64,000 nt of DNA, taken from Styela clava. Its lineage: Eukaryota > Chordata > Ascidiacea > Stolidobranchia > Styelidae. Shown one piece after another: positions 43,701-58,700 of the stretch. The translations under genes and the position numbers were made by a program. Below the pieces are notes generated by a model. The model saw only the letters and a list, made by a program, of their open reading frames with translations. It had not been told where the DNA came from and made no database searches. The stretch covers positions 4,898,001 to 4,962,000 of the forward strand of contig NC_135262.1 of assembly GCF_964204865.1 (NCBI RefSeq), written 5' to 3'. Positions within the stretch are counted from its first letter, which is position 1, and each line of letters begins with the position of its first letter.

Positions 43701-46700
43701 AGTACACATTTTAAAACAGTTGGTGGGGCTTCATAATTGTTTGTATTCTATTATCACATCTAACATGGTGATTGATTTTTTGGTCGAAACGTTGTCCTAT
43801 CTATTGGCATGTTGAAGAAACTATAATATACGGTAGGTGTCACGGTCAAGAGTTAAATGTCATTGCTGAGTGACTGTCTTGCCAAGGGTTTGATCATTTG
43901 GATAGGCCATCTACTGATAAGCAGCCATTTTTTTTTAGAAAAATTGTACGGTAGCCTTATACCACCCATAAGCTTCATTTACAGCCTTGTTAGAAAAGGT
44001 CTCAATCGACAAAACGACTCATAATATTTTGGATTATTTTAATGATTGCTTTACCAGGCTAAAATTTAGTTGCGCTGAATAAAAATTTCTTTGAGCTGCA
44101 TCTTCCAATTTTATTTTGGCTGAAAAAACTTTCAAATTTATTTAGCATTTCATGGAACAAAGTTTTGAATTTGCTTCTGAACACTTGAAAGTATTTGCTC
44201 ATCGAAATGCAGTATTTGCCTGTTTCAAATATTTATATTCAACTTTATTCAAATGTTTTTCCAAAGTTACACATTTCCAAAGCATCACAAAAACCAATGT
44301 ATATTGCATATGTTATTATGTATGTACCAGGTTAGGGTTAGGTCATAATTTTATTCTGATTTTCCTTATTTTAGTTCTGTTACAAGTTCAAGGACTGTTT
44401 GTGTTAACCAAGTGAAGATCTCAATATTTTATTACTTATTGATTACTAGAGTAATTGCTTTTAATCTGATTACACAGTAATATTCATTTAGAAGACTTGT
44501 GTTGTAAATCGAGTGATTTTGTATTGATTTATTGACATTAAATCTGACTTATTTTCTCAAGTTCTAACAAACTTTGAAACCGACATAACATGGCGCATGT
44601 ACATTTGTCAACTACACTTTGTTTTTCAACTCTGGCCCAATGATGAACTTGATTTGATGGTACATCACATCATCGGCCCATGATTGATCGAGTAGTAACA
44701 AATTGAACTTAGTAATCAATCATAATGGCTGGGTTGTAGCTAGTAAGAGACAACCATATCCGGATGTATCACTCTTATTTTTTGATGTGCCTATTTTGCC
44801 TATTTCCTCAAAACATCAAGCCATTTGTTAATGAAACTATTCAATTTCATTAATGTTGGGGTAGTCTGAATTAGTATTCCACAAAAATAACCTATAAATC
44901 TTTAACAAATGCTGGATTTTTATTTTCATTCACACATACTCCATATGAATTCGTCATCAAACACAAAGTTATGGAAGTGAGGTTGCCACGAGGGTAGTCA
45001 TGAACGTCCTCATTCCAGGAATGCTTTTTAATAACTTTTTTCATGAGGAAATTACTTCCTCAAAGCAGATTACAACAGAATTGTTACCAACTGTAATAAA
45101 CCATTATCAAAGTAGCACTGTCGTATAAACATGTAAACAAGTAATTATTACTTATTCAAACAACAATATTAAGTAATGACACAATAATTACAAAAGGGGA
45201 AAAGAAATCAAACCAAAAAAATTCACAATAATATATCTTAGTAATCTTTTTGTCAACTATTTATTGTCTCGACTATCGATGAACGGCGACTGTATAGACA
45301 TTTGAGTCATTGCTACAAAAGACCATCATTTTGCATTTTGTGTATCGGTATTCAGTAGTTCATATGATTTCACGTAACTTGGGATACCATAATTGTTATG
45401 TATAACTACCGCTTTAAAATCACTAGGCCACCGTTACCACAATGTATTGCTGTCATATTGCTAACTGTTTTAATATTGAGCCGTTTCATCAGCATTCCTC
45501 TTTTCTTGTGCTAACATAAAACCTTTAAATCATAACATACTGTCATACTTAATTTTATTTTATTCCAGATGCACATGAAATTTGATTTGAAAGGATCAAC
45601 GTTCAAAAGGAAAGCATCAAAAGCAGAAAGAGCAAAGAGTAGTCCAACATTCAAAGATCTGGATATACTCACTGATTTACCAGACGGTATAACAATGGAA
45701 CAAGACATCCACGCTGCTTTCATGAAAACAATGCAGAGGGATTGCTTGGTATGTATATTTTTTTCTTATAAGACACTTCAATGAGTTGTCGAGCATGGAA
45801 ATAAAATTCGAGATTTTATTATTCGTCTTTGATTTTTATGAGGCACTTCTACAAAGAGCAAGGCTCTGATACAAAGCTAGCTGCTGGAACATTTCTGGTT
45901 TGAGGTTCCATTACATTTGAACCCATGTACATTTGAACCCACGACAATTGCACCTGCATACTATTGCACCTATGGACTTTTTTTTGTTTTAGAGATATTT
46001 GAACCCATACTAACCCTAACCCATGGGTTTCAGTACCCGCATATAGATTGAACTCGTGGATATACACATGGGTTCAAATGTACGGTCACCCTCGTTTGAG
46101 AAAGCTTACTCAATTCATTCAGTTTGTGTGTAATGTTAGGCGTAATGATTGTGTTTTGTATCAAAAGTCTAAAAAGTACAATAGATAGGCCTATAGTACT
46201 AGGTCTAAAGTTGGTGTACTCTTTGCAAATCTGCAAATTCGTCTTACTAGTTTGGGAAGCCCTGGCCTAGTGTATGCACACTTAGTGTATGCTTTTTGCC
46301 TATACCAAAGCAATTTTATTTCTGGTATATTTTTTTCCTTATTAATGACTGTATGTATTTTTGTTGACAAAATAATAAATATCTCTCTCATAAGAAGCTA
46401 TGGCAATCGTACTGGTTTGGCATAGCCTACTTAGTTATTCAACCTATTTGAGATTTCAACAATAAGGCTAAATGCGAGGTCTTCATTTCTCCGACACCTA
46501 TATAGTTATTAAGTCTGATATTCTGATCCAAGAGTGTGTAACATTTTTTGTCAGTGGGTCATAGACCAACTTTAAATGTATAGCTGTGCCACACAAAAAT
46601 AAGACGGCTATTGCTCAGCCTTAGAGTCATGAAGGCATCGAGCAAAATGGCGAAAGACTTAACGCAGCGAAAAAAGCAAAAAAAGTTATGTAATTTTACC

Positions 46701-49700
46701 CACGTGAGCGACTTTTTAAACATAAACTGTCAGATTTGAATTTTATGCTTGATGGGAAAAAACCTTGATGTTGACAACGGCCACAATAAATGGTCAGGTT
46801 GTGGCCTGTGCGCCTCACACTGCTCTGATCGCTTGGTCATTAGATATAATCTCCTTGATTTTAATTGCATAGCGATTATCTGTTGCTGTATATGCAGGGT
46901 TATTATCTGTATAGGGTTTACTAATAGAGGTGAAAATACATGCTGTTATAGTTACTGTGGATACCAAATTATTTATAGTAAGCAAATGCATTATCGTTAA
47001 ATGAGTTTCATTGTTTATTTCCACTTTTAGCAAATTTCATTTCCTATAGAAGATATCACCATTTGTGTTTTACAGTGTCCACAAATTTTATCACAACATA
47101 TGAATGACATATTTCAAATCTCTCACTAGTTAATGATTAACAGATAAATCCAAATACTATATAAACCGTGGTACCGCATATGTTCTTTACACACTTACAA
47201 AACAAATTACTGACAGAAGGTATCTATCTGACAAATGTCATTTTTCACCTCTGTACACAATAACAGGTGATGTAAGAAATATTTTCGCTCTTTTTTATGT
47301 ATTTCCATTTATAAAACATTTAGAAATTACGTTATGTGTCACACAGGGGTGTGGTTTTCTGTGATTTATGCAGAGCAAAAGAGAATTCTAGCTTTATTGC
47401 TCTAATGTTGTCATACGCTGAAGCGTTCCTACGCTACCTATTTCAATTATAATTATTTACGAAACCTATTTATTGGTTTGAATATCTCAATATGATACCA
47501 ATATAAGGCCAAATTAAATTAAGTTAAAATAATATGACTCACTTCAGTATACTTTACTAGTTGTACAATTTGGTGTTTAAAAAGTGAGAATTTCAAACTG
47601 ATGTAGTACCGTATTTAATTTGTTGTTTTCACATTGAAACCTTTTGAATATTATGTCATGAAATAGGGGCCCCACAATCTCTAATCAACGATGTAACACT
47701 CAGTTATCTTTGGCTCAAGCATGGCAAAGAGTAGTTCTGTTCCAAATTGACTATGATTAAGCTATTTTTTACTCTAAAATCATACCTTGTTATGACAAAC
47801 TTTTTATTTTCAATACATGTTCGAGCATGTTTCGATGATACAATTCAAATTTAAGAATAAATTGCAATGCTTATTACATTAGTCATAAGTTTGCAATCAA
47901 TTTGTCATCACGAATGCATATCATGATGTGACTGGCATAAGTAACCTATGGCTCGGTGCGATACAAGGATGTGTCATTTCATTCATTTTCTATTACCGAA
48001 CTTTGTCGTATACACAAACACTTAAACTAAAATACAGGTAAGGTTGTCCGAAATGAATTGAATATTTGAATACATTCCAAATTCATTATTTTGATATAGT
48101 AAATTTTTAAATTTAGGAATAATTTAGAACATTTTTATTTAAAAATGTGGTCTTTAAAGCTGTCATATCAGCAAAACAAAAATTTCTAAATTCAAGAATT
48201 CACTATATCAAATATATTTAATTTCGAATCGATTGTAATATTCGAGTACAGCTTATCCAATCAATATAAATAAAATTAAATACGTTGATGATTCCTTATT
48301 TTCTTTTTTTAATTGATATGTTCCCATACAGTTCAATAATTTTTTAGTTCTGTTTTGGAAGAATGAGATTTTGATTGTTTTTATTATTTCCAAAAAACGG
48401 CTGGATTCAGATAATGTTATCTTGGCCAGAAATATGATCAAAACATTTCTATAATTACTGGCTCGAATATCCAAAATTTGAATGATTTTTTTCAATTTTT
48501 GTTCCATATTAAAAGTAGGCTATATTTAATTTCAATGATATCACTTCCATTGGCAGTATTGAATATTATTTCGCTTAGTCGTATCCTGTCAAGGTTGGCT
48601 GTTGTTAAGTAGCATACATTACTATTGGATGTTACTTTAACCCATGTTCAGCTATAATAAGTGTAAGATTTGTAATTCTCAAGATATAAACATTTTATTT
48701 CTTATTAAAAATGAAAGACATATCTGACATAAAAAATAAATATCACTGTTTATGCATGGACAAATATAAGCTATAAATAAAACCCGCTGATGGCTATGGC
48801 CCAAGTATAACTTAAGCTTGGCAATGAAGCATTCTCAATTAAACTGTTAATATATTTAATTAAGCCATGCCCATTTGGGGTTGTGGTTATTTTTCTTCAG
48901 AGCTCGAGATGAAAAAGAAATGTCTGTAAACCTTTTATTTTTATGCATATACATCCACTTAGTGTGTCTACTTAATGTCCTGCGCCTGCTGTATAACTTG
49001 TGCTTGCAATGAAGCATTCTTAACTATATTGTTAATGTGTTCCTTTATTAAACCATATGTAGCTCTTCTTCAGAGCTCGGAATAAAAAAAAAATTATTGA
49101 TGACAATTACCTATTTTGTGCTTATAAACATAATATAGGGGGTTCATAAAGTCTTATAAAAAATTTTAAATTGCAAATAGAAATTCATCGATATCATATA
49201 TTGTTTTGGCTCTCGCAGATATTATTAAATGAGGTAAAAACACTCAAACAATTACTGATTAAAAAACAACAAACCTGCTTGAGATATATTGAGAACTGAC
49301 TTCATAACAAAATTGAAATTGTGAAGGGACTTTATGGACATCCCGTATATCTATTTATCACGAAGATTCGATATAGACCATCTCAAATTTCGCAAAACTT
49401 GTATTAGTCTATTCTTATCATTTGTACTTGTACTGTCTGTAGTTCCATTTGTAATTGACACATAGCCAATACTGCTTCAAACCTAATTGACAACTTGATT
49501 GGTAGGTTCATAATTACTTAATGACATCATGTTCCAAAATGAGATCTTTAAATAATAGTTGTGTTGCTCACACTGTGAAGTGATACATTGATTGAATCGA
49601 TATGAATTAATTTTTGTTATGTAACAAATTTTAGTGATAATTGGGTAATACTAAACTAAGTAAGTATAGAAGACAAAAGACAATTTTTTTCAAAATGATA

Positions 49701-52700
49701 TTTTTTAAGAAAATTCACTCTTTTAATTACAACAAATGAAAACAATTCATTAGACATGGGTGTCGCTGCTTGATAACCAGTATTAGTTTTTTTGATGTCT
49801 CCCTTCACCCTGAAATGCTATTCTTATTTTATTTTACACTGTATATGTGAGTTACGTATTTTCAGCATCGTTGGAAAAATAAATTACCGATTAGGTCACT
49901 TGACCTATGAATCATTTTGCTAACTTGTTATATCTGGGATGATTTTAATTGTTAGGAAAAAAACTTTTCACAACAGATGGACCAAATAATATCAAATTTT
50001 CATTACCCGTACTTAAAATAAGAAAGTTGCCAGAAGATTATTACTTTTTTTTTTCAAACTGCTTCTGACTCATATGGAACCTGAAATTTCGTCAAAAATT
50101 ATAATTAAATAGAAACACTTTCATTCTTTATTCACCTTAAAGTCTTGTTCGCCCTCTTTCAATTATTGTTTGTTTGTTTATACTTACTGCACTATGTACT
50201 TATAAGTAATGAAATATTCAGAAATAAATCATTGTCTATCTATCATTCGGTATTGCTCGATTGCATTCGAAAATTTTCCAGCAAACTCTGTGATATCAGA
50301 TTGGTACTTCTATATATCTGAGCATTACTTTTTTTTTTCTTCATAATTTCAATTCTTCTCTCTATATTATCTCTGTTAAGTAGGGCTGGAAATGGTTAAT
50401 CAGTTAACCGATTTTATATGATTAACGGTTACAATTTATTTTGACCGTTAACTGACATCTCAGGTACAATTTCTTCATAAAAAATTAGTTTATTGCAAAT
50501 TTATCTCTTGTGGCATTTACTTCAAAAGAATATCACTAAGCGCATTGGTAAGCATCAAACAAATGTCAAAAATTATTGATGTACAGTAATAAAGTCGAAT
50601 TTTTTTTTCAATGTGGCGTGATTTGTATTAATGAAAGTGATTGCGTCGTGAGTTTGACGTAAGTGAAACATTACAATGCGGTTAACCGGTTAACCAACGG
50701 TTAGAGTGTTTTCACTTAAATTTCCAGCCTTACTGTTAGGGCTTATTAGTCATTTGTATAATTAGCTAATAGTTTTGTTTTATTAATTATTCAGGTGCTA
50801 CGTTCATTCAAGATTATGGATTACAGTTTATTACTTGGAATTCATTATAAGGATAAAGATAAGGTGCGTGGAATTACCAATTAATTTTCACATTTTTTAA
50901 TAGTAATCACATATTCCAATTGTCATAATATTTTCATTTTACACTGCATTTCAAGAGTCATAGAAACAATGTTTTAAAAGTTTATTTTTCTTGAATTCTG
51001 CTCTTCAATATGCTGAGTGCAACAAATCCTTTGTGCATACTTTGTTTCGATTTTTTGGACTCAGTCGTCATCCACATTTTTGTGTGAGTGGCTTAGGCTA
51101 CCGGTATTAGAGTCATGTTGATATATTTGAGTATTACTCTCTCACTATATGACATTTTTAGTACTATATTGACTATAATAAATAATCGTTACAGCTGCCA
51201 AAAGAAGACAAAGGCTCTCAGACATTGGATGGGAATCCAGAGAAACGAAAATCCAACGCATCAGAACTGTCCGAGGGCCCCGGTACATTAGAAAAGATGA
51301 GCTCAGTACATCCAAGACGAAGAGATCCGTCCAAACGTAACACACCAACGGATTCTATTATGTCAGCAACGTTACTTCGAGACAAATACACAAATGATTT
51401 AGAATTATGGTAAAGAACATTTCTTGTATGCTTCCATCATTGTAGTATTAGTAATAGTACTGTTGAAATCTGATCTTTGATAAAAAAGGATTTTGTTTAA
51501 AACATCAACTAATTTACTGAGAATGTAAATATAGAATAGGATTTACACATTTATCCCGGGAAGGGTAAAGTCGATAAGAGGACTTAAACATATGGTGAAC
51601 CAAGGCCTCTCGTCCGGTTACCAGTTCAAGTCTGGTATGGGATTAATTAGCCAGTTATTTATTTTCAGAAGAATAGTCTGCTGAACCACCGTATAGTGGC
51701 GGAGAGTCCAGCAATCCTCGCGCTTATAACTATTCCCGCATGGGATTCGAACGTAATTAGAGGTACGGTGGCTAGCGTATTCCTAACGCTCAGCACGATG
51801 CATCACACCGCCGAGCCATATATGATAGTTGATTATCCTTACTTTCTTGCATTATCCAATTCTAATAACACACCGACTTTCACACGTTTTCTATTCAGAA
51901 TGTATATAGAATTGTAGTTAATTATTTTTGTGTGCACAAAATGATACAAATATTTGCACGAATACACTGAGTCCCACTCAGTCGCGTGTCAAACTTTCGT
52001 GCTGCCCGGGGCGAGTTTCTGATAATGCGGCCCCTTACAGCTCTTCAAAAATAATTTGGGGGCTGAACAAATTATCAATGTTGTTACACATGAGAATAAA
52101 TAAAGGTCAAGTAAGAGTGATAAAATGTTTGTAATAATATTATTTAAATGATCAAATTGAGCAACAAACTCACCTCTATAACGTGCTGCCCGGGATGTGC
52201 TGCCCCTTTGGCCCCCCTCTAGACACGCCACTGGCTCCACTTGTAATGTTGCATCATTCACCATTAAATTTAGGTTAAATTAACCGTCTGTTTAACACAC
52301 AGTAAATAAAATGTTTATTTATGTCATTTCATGTTGTAATATTTATCATTTATATAATTATTTTGCGAATTTATACAATTTAAATTAATCGCAACAAAAT
52401 TATTTTGGATAATTCCACTGGAACGAGTCTATCTTCCTCTTAGTATGTTTGTTTCTTTATATGGTGTTGCCCATACTTTATAATAACTTACCATTAATGT
52501 TGACTTCTAAACGAATTACCTAATAATATGATTCAGCTTTGAAATATGAATCATATTTATTTCCTTTTGTTTTTTGTTGAATGTTTGACAAAGGTTCGAA
52601 GAAATAATTCTTAGTTAGTTTCACAAATTTGATTTCGTGTCAGGATGTCTAGTCATCTCAATCTCTACTGGGAATTCGGAAGTTTTTAAAACGTCATTAT

Positions 52701-55700
52701 GTTGTCATTTTATTCCTAGGTGTAATGAATAGTCTGCTGCTTCTCAGTGAATTGTTTTTTGCAATATGTCAATATTATGGACTGCTGGTAGACCTTTTAG
52801 GCAATGTCTCAGTTTACTTTCATATCAAATTGGCAGTTTGTCAAACTTAAAAATTTAACACAGAGATTATTTTACATACTGCATACATAGTGTGTGTACC
52901 AGGTTAAGGTTGGCCATTATTTTTATTCCGATTTTTCTTATTTTAGTTCTATTACAAGTTCGGGGACTGTCTGTGGTAACCAAGTGAATATACCCCCTGC
53001 CCATAGGTTTCAGTTCCTTTACGCAACTTGATGTAAAATAGGCGAACAAAATTAGTTACCTCCATATTGGTACATACACTTCTGGAGCACTGATAAATTC
53101 TATCCATATATGTATAATGGTTGATATAGACTTTGTTATTTCAGAATTTCTTTAATCATGAACCAAGAGATTTCAGAAGAATATCAACCATTCACAAATT
53201 TCCATCCTAAGGATTTAAAAATGTTTTTATGTTAATTGACTTTATATATCCATGTAACCCACATTCCTTTGTAACAAATGGCATTCTCTCAAAAGCTAAA
53301 ATAGTATGGAATTTTGGCATAATTTAGTCCATTATATCATATGTTCCATTATTATAATTGAGTTTGGGTTAATAAGATTCATTTACTTTTTCAGGTCTGG
53401 CGGAATACCAGCTACTTCATCAAAGGGCGAAAGATTGCTTTTATTCTGCGGAGTTATTGATATTTTACAATGTTACAAGTAAGTATTGGAATACATGGCA
53501 ATCATGCTTTTTATGGTACTCCCATAGTATATGTACCAGGTTAGGGTTAGGCCATAATTTCATTCCGATTTTCCCTATTTTAGTTCCATTATGAGTTCGA
53601 TAACTGTCTGTGTTAGCCAAGTGAATATATCCCATGCCCGCAGGTTTCAGTCCCTTTACACAACTTGATGTAAAATAGGCGAACAAAGTTAGTTATCTCC
53701 ATATGGGTACACATACTTCTGGAGCGCCCTTTTCATAAGATTCAGATTAGCAGAATTTCCCATTATGAACATCGCTAAATATCAATCCATTTTCCTAAAA
53801 ATCACACAATATCTGCTTGATTATTATTAAATTTAAAATGACGAAATATATTAAAATTGGCACTCCAGAAGTGTATGTACTTTGTATGTATGTATTTTGT
53901 GGCCTATTATACATCAAGTTGTGTAAAGGTACTGAAACCTATAGCCATGGGCAGGGGGCATATTCACTTGGCTAACACAGACAATCCTTGAACTTGTAAT
54001 AAAACTAAAAATAGGTATATCGGAATAAAAACCTGGTACATATGCTACGGGAGTACCTTAAAATTAACGTAATATCTTTATTATAGAATTTAAAAATATC
54101 CTCAGTTTGAAAAGTCTGTCGACTGTGAAATGATGAAATATTTTTTCTTGACTGATTTTCCTTTCAGGTTAAAAAAGAAATTAGAACATACTTGGAAAGC
54201 GATGGTCCATGATGCAGTAAGTTCATATATGATTCATAGACATTTTTCTTTTATTTGTTGATTCAGAAATAGTCGAAGATTATAGTTGAAATAAATTTTC
54301 AAAATCATGCTATTTTACAACAGGAATATTTGAGAATTCGAAAAAATGTGAAGTCAAATTTTTCTTGCAGTGAACATTATTTATTTTCACTTTATTTTGC
54401 TTCAGAATAGACTCGTTAAACTTCTATACTGAATTCAAACTCGGGAATTTGTATTCGGAAACCTTATGTCTGTCTACCAATCACCCATTATACAACAACT
54501 GACAAAAATATTTTTGTTCTTTTCACCCCTTGTATCGGTTTTCTTAATTCTTGTAGTTGGTGGTGGTTGTTGTTTGAAATAATGCTTTTCGTCGCTCCTA
54601 ATAGACCAATTAATTTCAAATTTTCATAATTTAAAGAAGAAAAAGGCGCTAAAAGGCTATTGGTTTTATTCATCTCAAATTTTCTCTATGTCCTATGGGA
54701 CTTGATAGTCCACGAAGATGTTCCTTTTTTTATTTTAATCAAAGCGGAACACTTTTTATTCCGTATTGCATGTCCTCTTATCTTTTCATCCAACTCTGTG
54801 TACTCAGGCATATTATGGGGCACTGCTTCCTTTTTCATTCAAATAGACTTTGTGTTTTTTTCTAATTATTCAAATGAACTGATTTGTCTCGGCAGAACAG
54901 TGAATTTAATTTGGAAGAAGCACAATAATTTCTTTGTCTGCAGACAATCATCATGAATATTTTACGAGAGAAAGAAAGATTTAAAAAAAATTAAAACTTA
55001 TTTTTTCAGGACAGCGTTTCTGTACATCGACCAGGATTTTATTGCGAACGATTTCAGAAATTTATGTCAGAACATGTTTTTAAAAAGGCACCAGGTAAGA
55101 TTTTCTTGTAAATCCTATTGTATAAACAGTATATGATATAGCGATAAAATCACATTACAGAATACTAGAGCTGAGCATTTTCGAGTATCTGATGATTTCA
55201 AAATTGAATGGAATCTCGAATACTTAGAAGATATGTAGTCATAGACGGCCAAAAAACAAGATGGCGGCGAAATTACCAATGTCAAAATTACCGTTTTAAA
55301 CAATTTGAATAGTTTACTATTCGATTTGACTCGAATATTCGATTCGAAATGCCCAGTCCTACGTGTTACAAACTCGAGTATCTCTTTGTAAACCTAATAT
55401 CTACAAATAGAGCTTAACAAGTTTAATCTTGCATCTTAATACAACCAAATCTCCAATAATTTAAATGGAAAAGTAACATAATACACTCTGTTAAATATGG
55501 ACTCGTACTCGTGCAACTAACACTCTGGCTTGTGTACACAGTTTGAATAGTTCATGATTTGTGCATAAATATGTACAACAATGGTATTGAATAATTGAGC
55601 AATATTAATAACTGGAGCTAATTGAAAATTAAAATATTTGTCAGATTTAATCTTGTTCGCCTTATTTTAGATATTTACATTTCTTTATTGTTTAGAGATT

Positions 55701-58700
55701 GTGATTTCATTCACATATTTTCAAAGTCTTTTTTGAATAAAACATATGTGTGCCTTACCAAACTTCTGTCTTTTCACAGGACCAATCAAAGCGCAACCAA
55801 CAAAACGACGAGCGCAAACTGCTCGTAGAATAGATGGTGCCGGTAGCGCACCAGTTAACCCATCACCTCTCGCAAGATCAAAAACATCACCTGCGCATAG
55901 TGGAAGCAAGAAATTACAGAGTGATCGTCCAGATTTACTTCCAAGCGAATCTCCTCGACCAACGTATAATGACAGTCAAGAAGAAGACAGTGATGTAATC
56001 TTCTTTTAATTTCAGAGTCAAATCTCACTTTCTCTCATTCTCACAAAAATAGGTTCAAATAAATAAGGATCATTGAAATTACATAATTTCTATGATGTCT
56101 TTACATCTTCACTTCCAACAAGTAGTCACTAATACTTATATAGCTACTATATTTTGGGAATACCGGATGATTTCAACATAGTCTAACGGCTTATCATATA
56201 TTACGCCTTTGGTTAGTTAGGGAACTTGGAGATTGAATCCAAAATTTTGAAACTGCAACATTTATTAGAGTTAAAGAATTCTGAAAAATATGCTGAAGAT
56301 ATTGCATTCTAAAATAATTTTTAGATGTTTCTAGGAAATGTGAAATTAAGGTGTTTTTTGCTTATTTATTCTCCCCTGAAGTATGAAGTTTTGATACAAC
56401 AAACTTTTAAAATATCTGGTTATTTCATACTTCCATCCAAGCAAAAGAACCCAATTCAAAACCACAATTTCCTCTAAATTCTACTTAAATTATCTACTAA
56501 AAATTTCCTGTACCATATGTTTAGCAGGATATTTGATAAAATTATTTTACCAACGAAATCGACATATGGTAGGCTTGGCATTTTCAAATCTCTTGTGGAT
56601 TTAGATTTGCCTCAAAATTTCAATAATATTTAAATTCGAGTTCACTTTGAATTTTATCTTACAACTGCAAAAATGTATGGTAAACCCGTTATTTAAACTG
56701 TATGTGTGCACGTGTACTGTTTTTTTTAATATTCTGTGTTTTTATCTTGTTTATCGTTTAAACAATATAACAAAATAAGTTTTTTTTCGCTGTCAGACTC
56801 AAAGTGGACATCAAATTGTTGCAACCAGAACTCCACCTCGTATGCAAATAAGAATGGATGATCACTCGTCTAACTACGCTAATACGTCATCAAGTCAAGG
56901 TATGTCACATAGACAATACTAATTTGACTCTAAAGTCTCTTTTTCAAAGACTTCAGGTTGGTCAAGATATCTGAATGGAATGAATTGAGGAAAACCAGGC
57001 TTCAACTCATTGCTTATTTGCAGCAAATTACTAGGATAGACTGTGGTGAATGTTGTCAATACATGGCGGATCCCTGGTTTGACTTAAAAAAAAACATTCG
57101 GAAACTTGTGCCCAAAGTGTTTATCTAATTTGGCCTTGTGTAAGTTGAGATAGAATAGTCTGCTTGGGCATGGTTTAACCTCGACTTATTTGCGGCAAAA
57201 ACAAGAGCATATATGTTTTATTGCATGGTAGATGTGAAGATGAAATTACACTAGGTATGTTTTTCAGGCACGTCGTATCAGAAAGTGACGAACCAACAAC
57301 CACAACGATTAACGAGGTAACTTTAACGTTTTATTTCCTCAAATATTTTGATCACTGCTGAAAGATGTTGCTGACCATGACCTCTGACCTTTAGAGGCTT
57401 ATTTGAACTCAATATTAAAAATAGTAAAATATTTGGTTCATATTCTTTGGGTGTAGGGATGGGAAGCGGTTTATGGGCGCCATAAACCTAAGCTGACCCT
57501 GTAATGACGATGAACTGATGTTACAGAATAGACAACAAATTGTCAACTCAATAGAAATGTATAGTTTATAATTCCCCATATCCTAATTTACTCCAACAAA
57601 CTACTAACAGAGCTAACCTCCCTCCTTCACAGCTGTTAAGTCATGGCCTGTCAAATGATCATACTCGGTCATCTTCGAAAGTTCTAGTCAAGAAATACTA
57701 TTAACAAATGTCTATATAAAATGGTATTTGAATCTGGGATTAGTTTTATATTTCTATCCAGCATTCTACAAAGTGAAATATTTGTGAAATCGCGTTCTTA
57801 GCTGGGCTATAGGAAAAATTTACATCCGAATCTGGGCTGAGAAAAATTGTGTCTTTTGACTGACTTTAATTTTAAGAATATCAAATTTTGAATCAGAAAT
57901 TCCGCAACCCCTATTTAACACAATAATGTTGAGTATGTTGACGTTCCTTATGAATGTTTTTTGAGTTTCTGTAGAAAATTTAACCCCCTTTGGAAGCGTG
58001 AAATTCTGACTCAGACAAATTCTGGATTACAAATCACGACTCTGCTGAGTTTGAAAATGTTTCTCCGTGGGCAAAACATGCCAACTCTGACTCTGCAACT
58101 CTGGTTCTCATTCAGTAGTATAGGATGGCCCAAAAACATAACCTATGAATTTTTTAATTCCTTCTACAAATATGCCTACAACTTTTTCTAACACTTAACT
58201 TATGTTTATGTATGATCGCACCCAAAACTAGGGCGCTGACAAAGACATAATCACACTATCTTTTGTTAACTTTACATACCTTCAATTTTGATATAGTTTT
58301 TCCACGAATCGGTCAAAAGAAACAGAGTTAACATCGACACCCATCTCTGCTGGGACATCTACCACAGTGGCACAAAGTAGTCAGGACGCAAGCGTAACGG
58401 CACCGGACCAGGTCAAATTGGTATGGGCAAAATCACATACGTTGAATCGCACTGTGTATGAGACGAGCGTTTGATTCCACTCATGGTGATGCTTGTTTTT
58501 GTTACCATTGGTATGGTCCTTACACTAGAGATGAGATGAGTAGCATATGAGTGAGGCTGAGAACATTTTTTTGAGTAATCTTGGAGTAACTGAATTCGAT
58601 AGTTTTATTGAAATGTTGGTTTTATTTGGGTATTCTAATTCAAAATCTTAAATTTTGATTATAAAAAAAATACAGAGTAAAACTACTTCTTGTTTCTTTG

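Noticed and set aside
858..54060. Telomeric DNA or an interstitial telomere array
   Set aside because: Each site has only about two TTAGGG units and most sit at fixed positions inside MITE copies.
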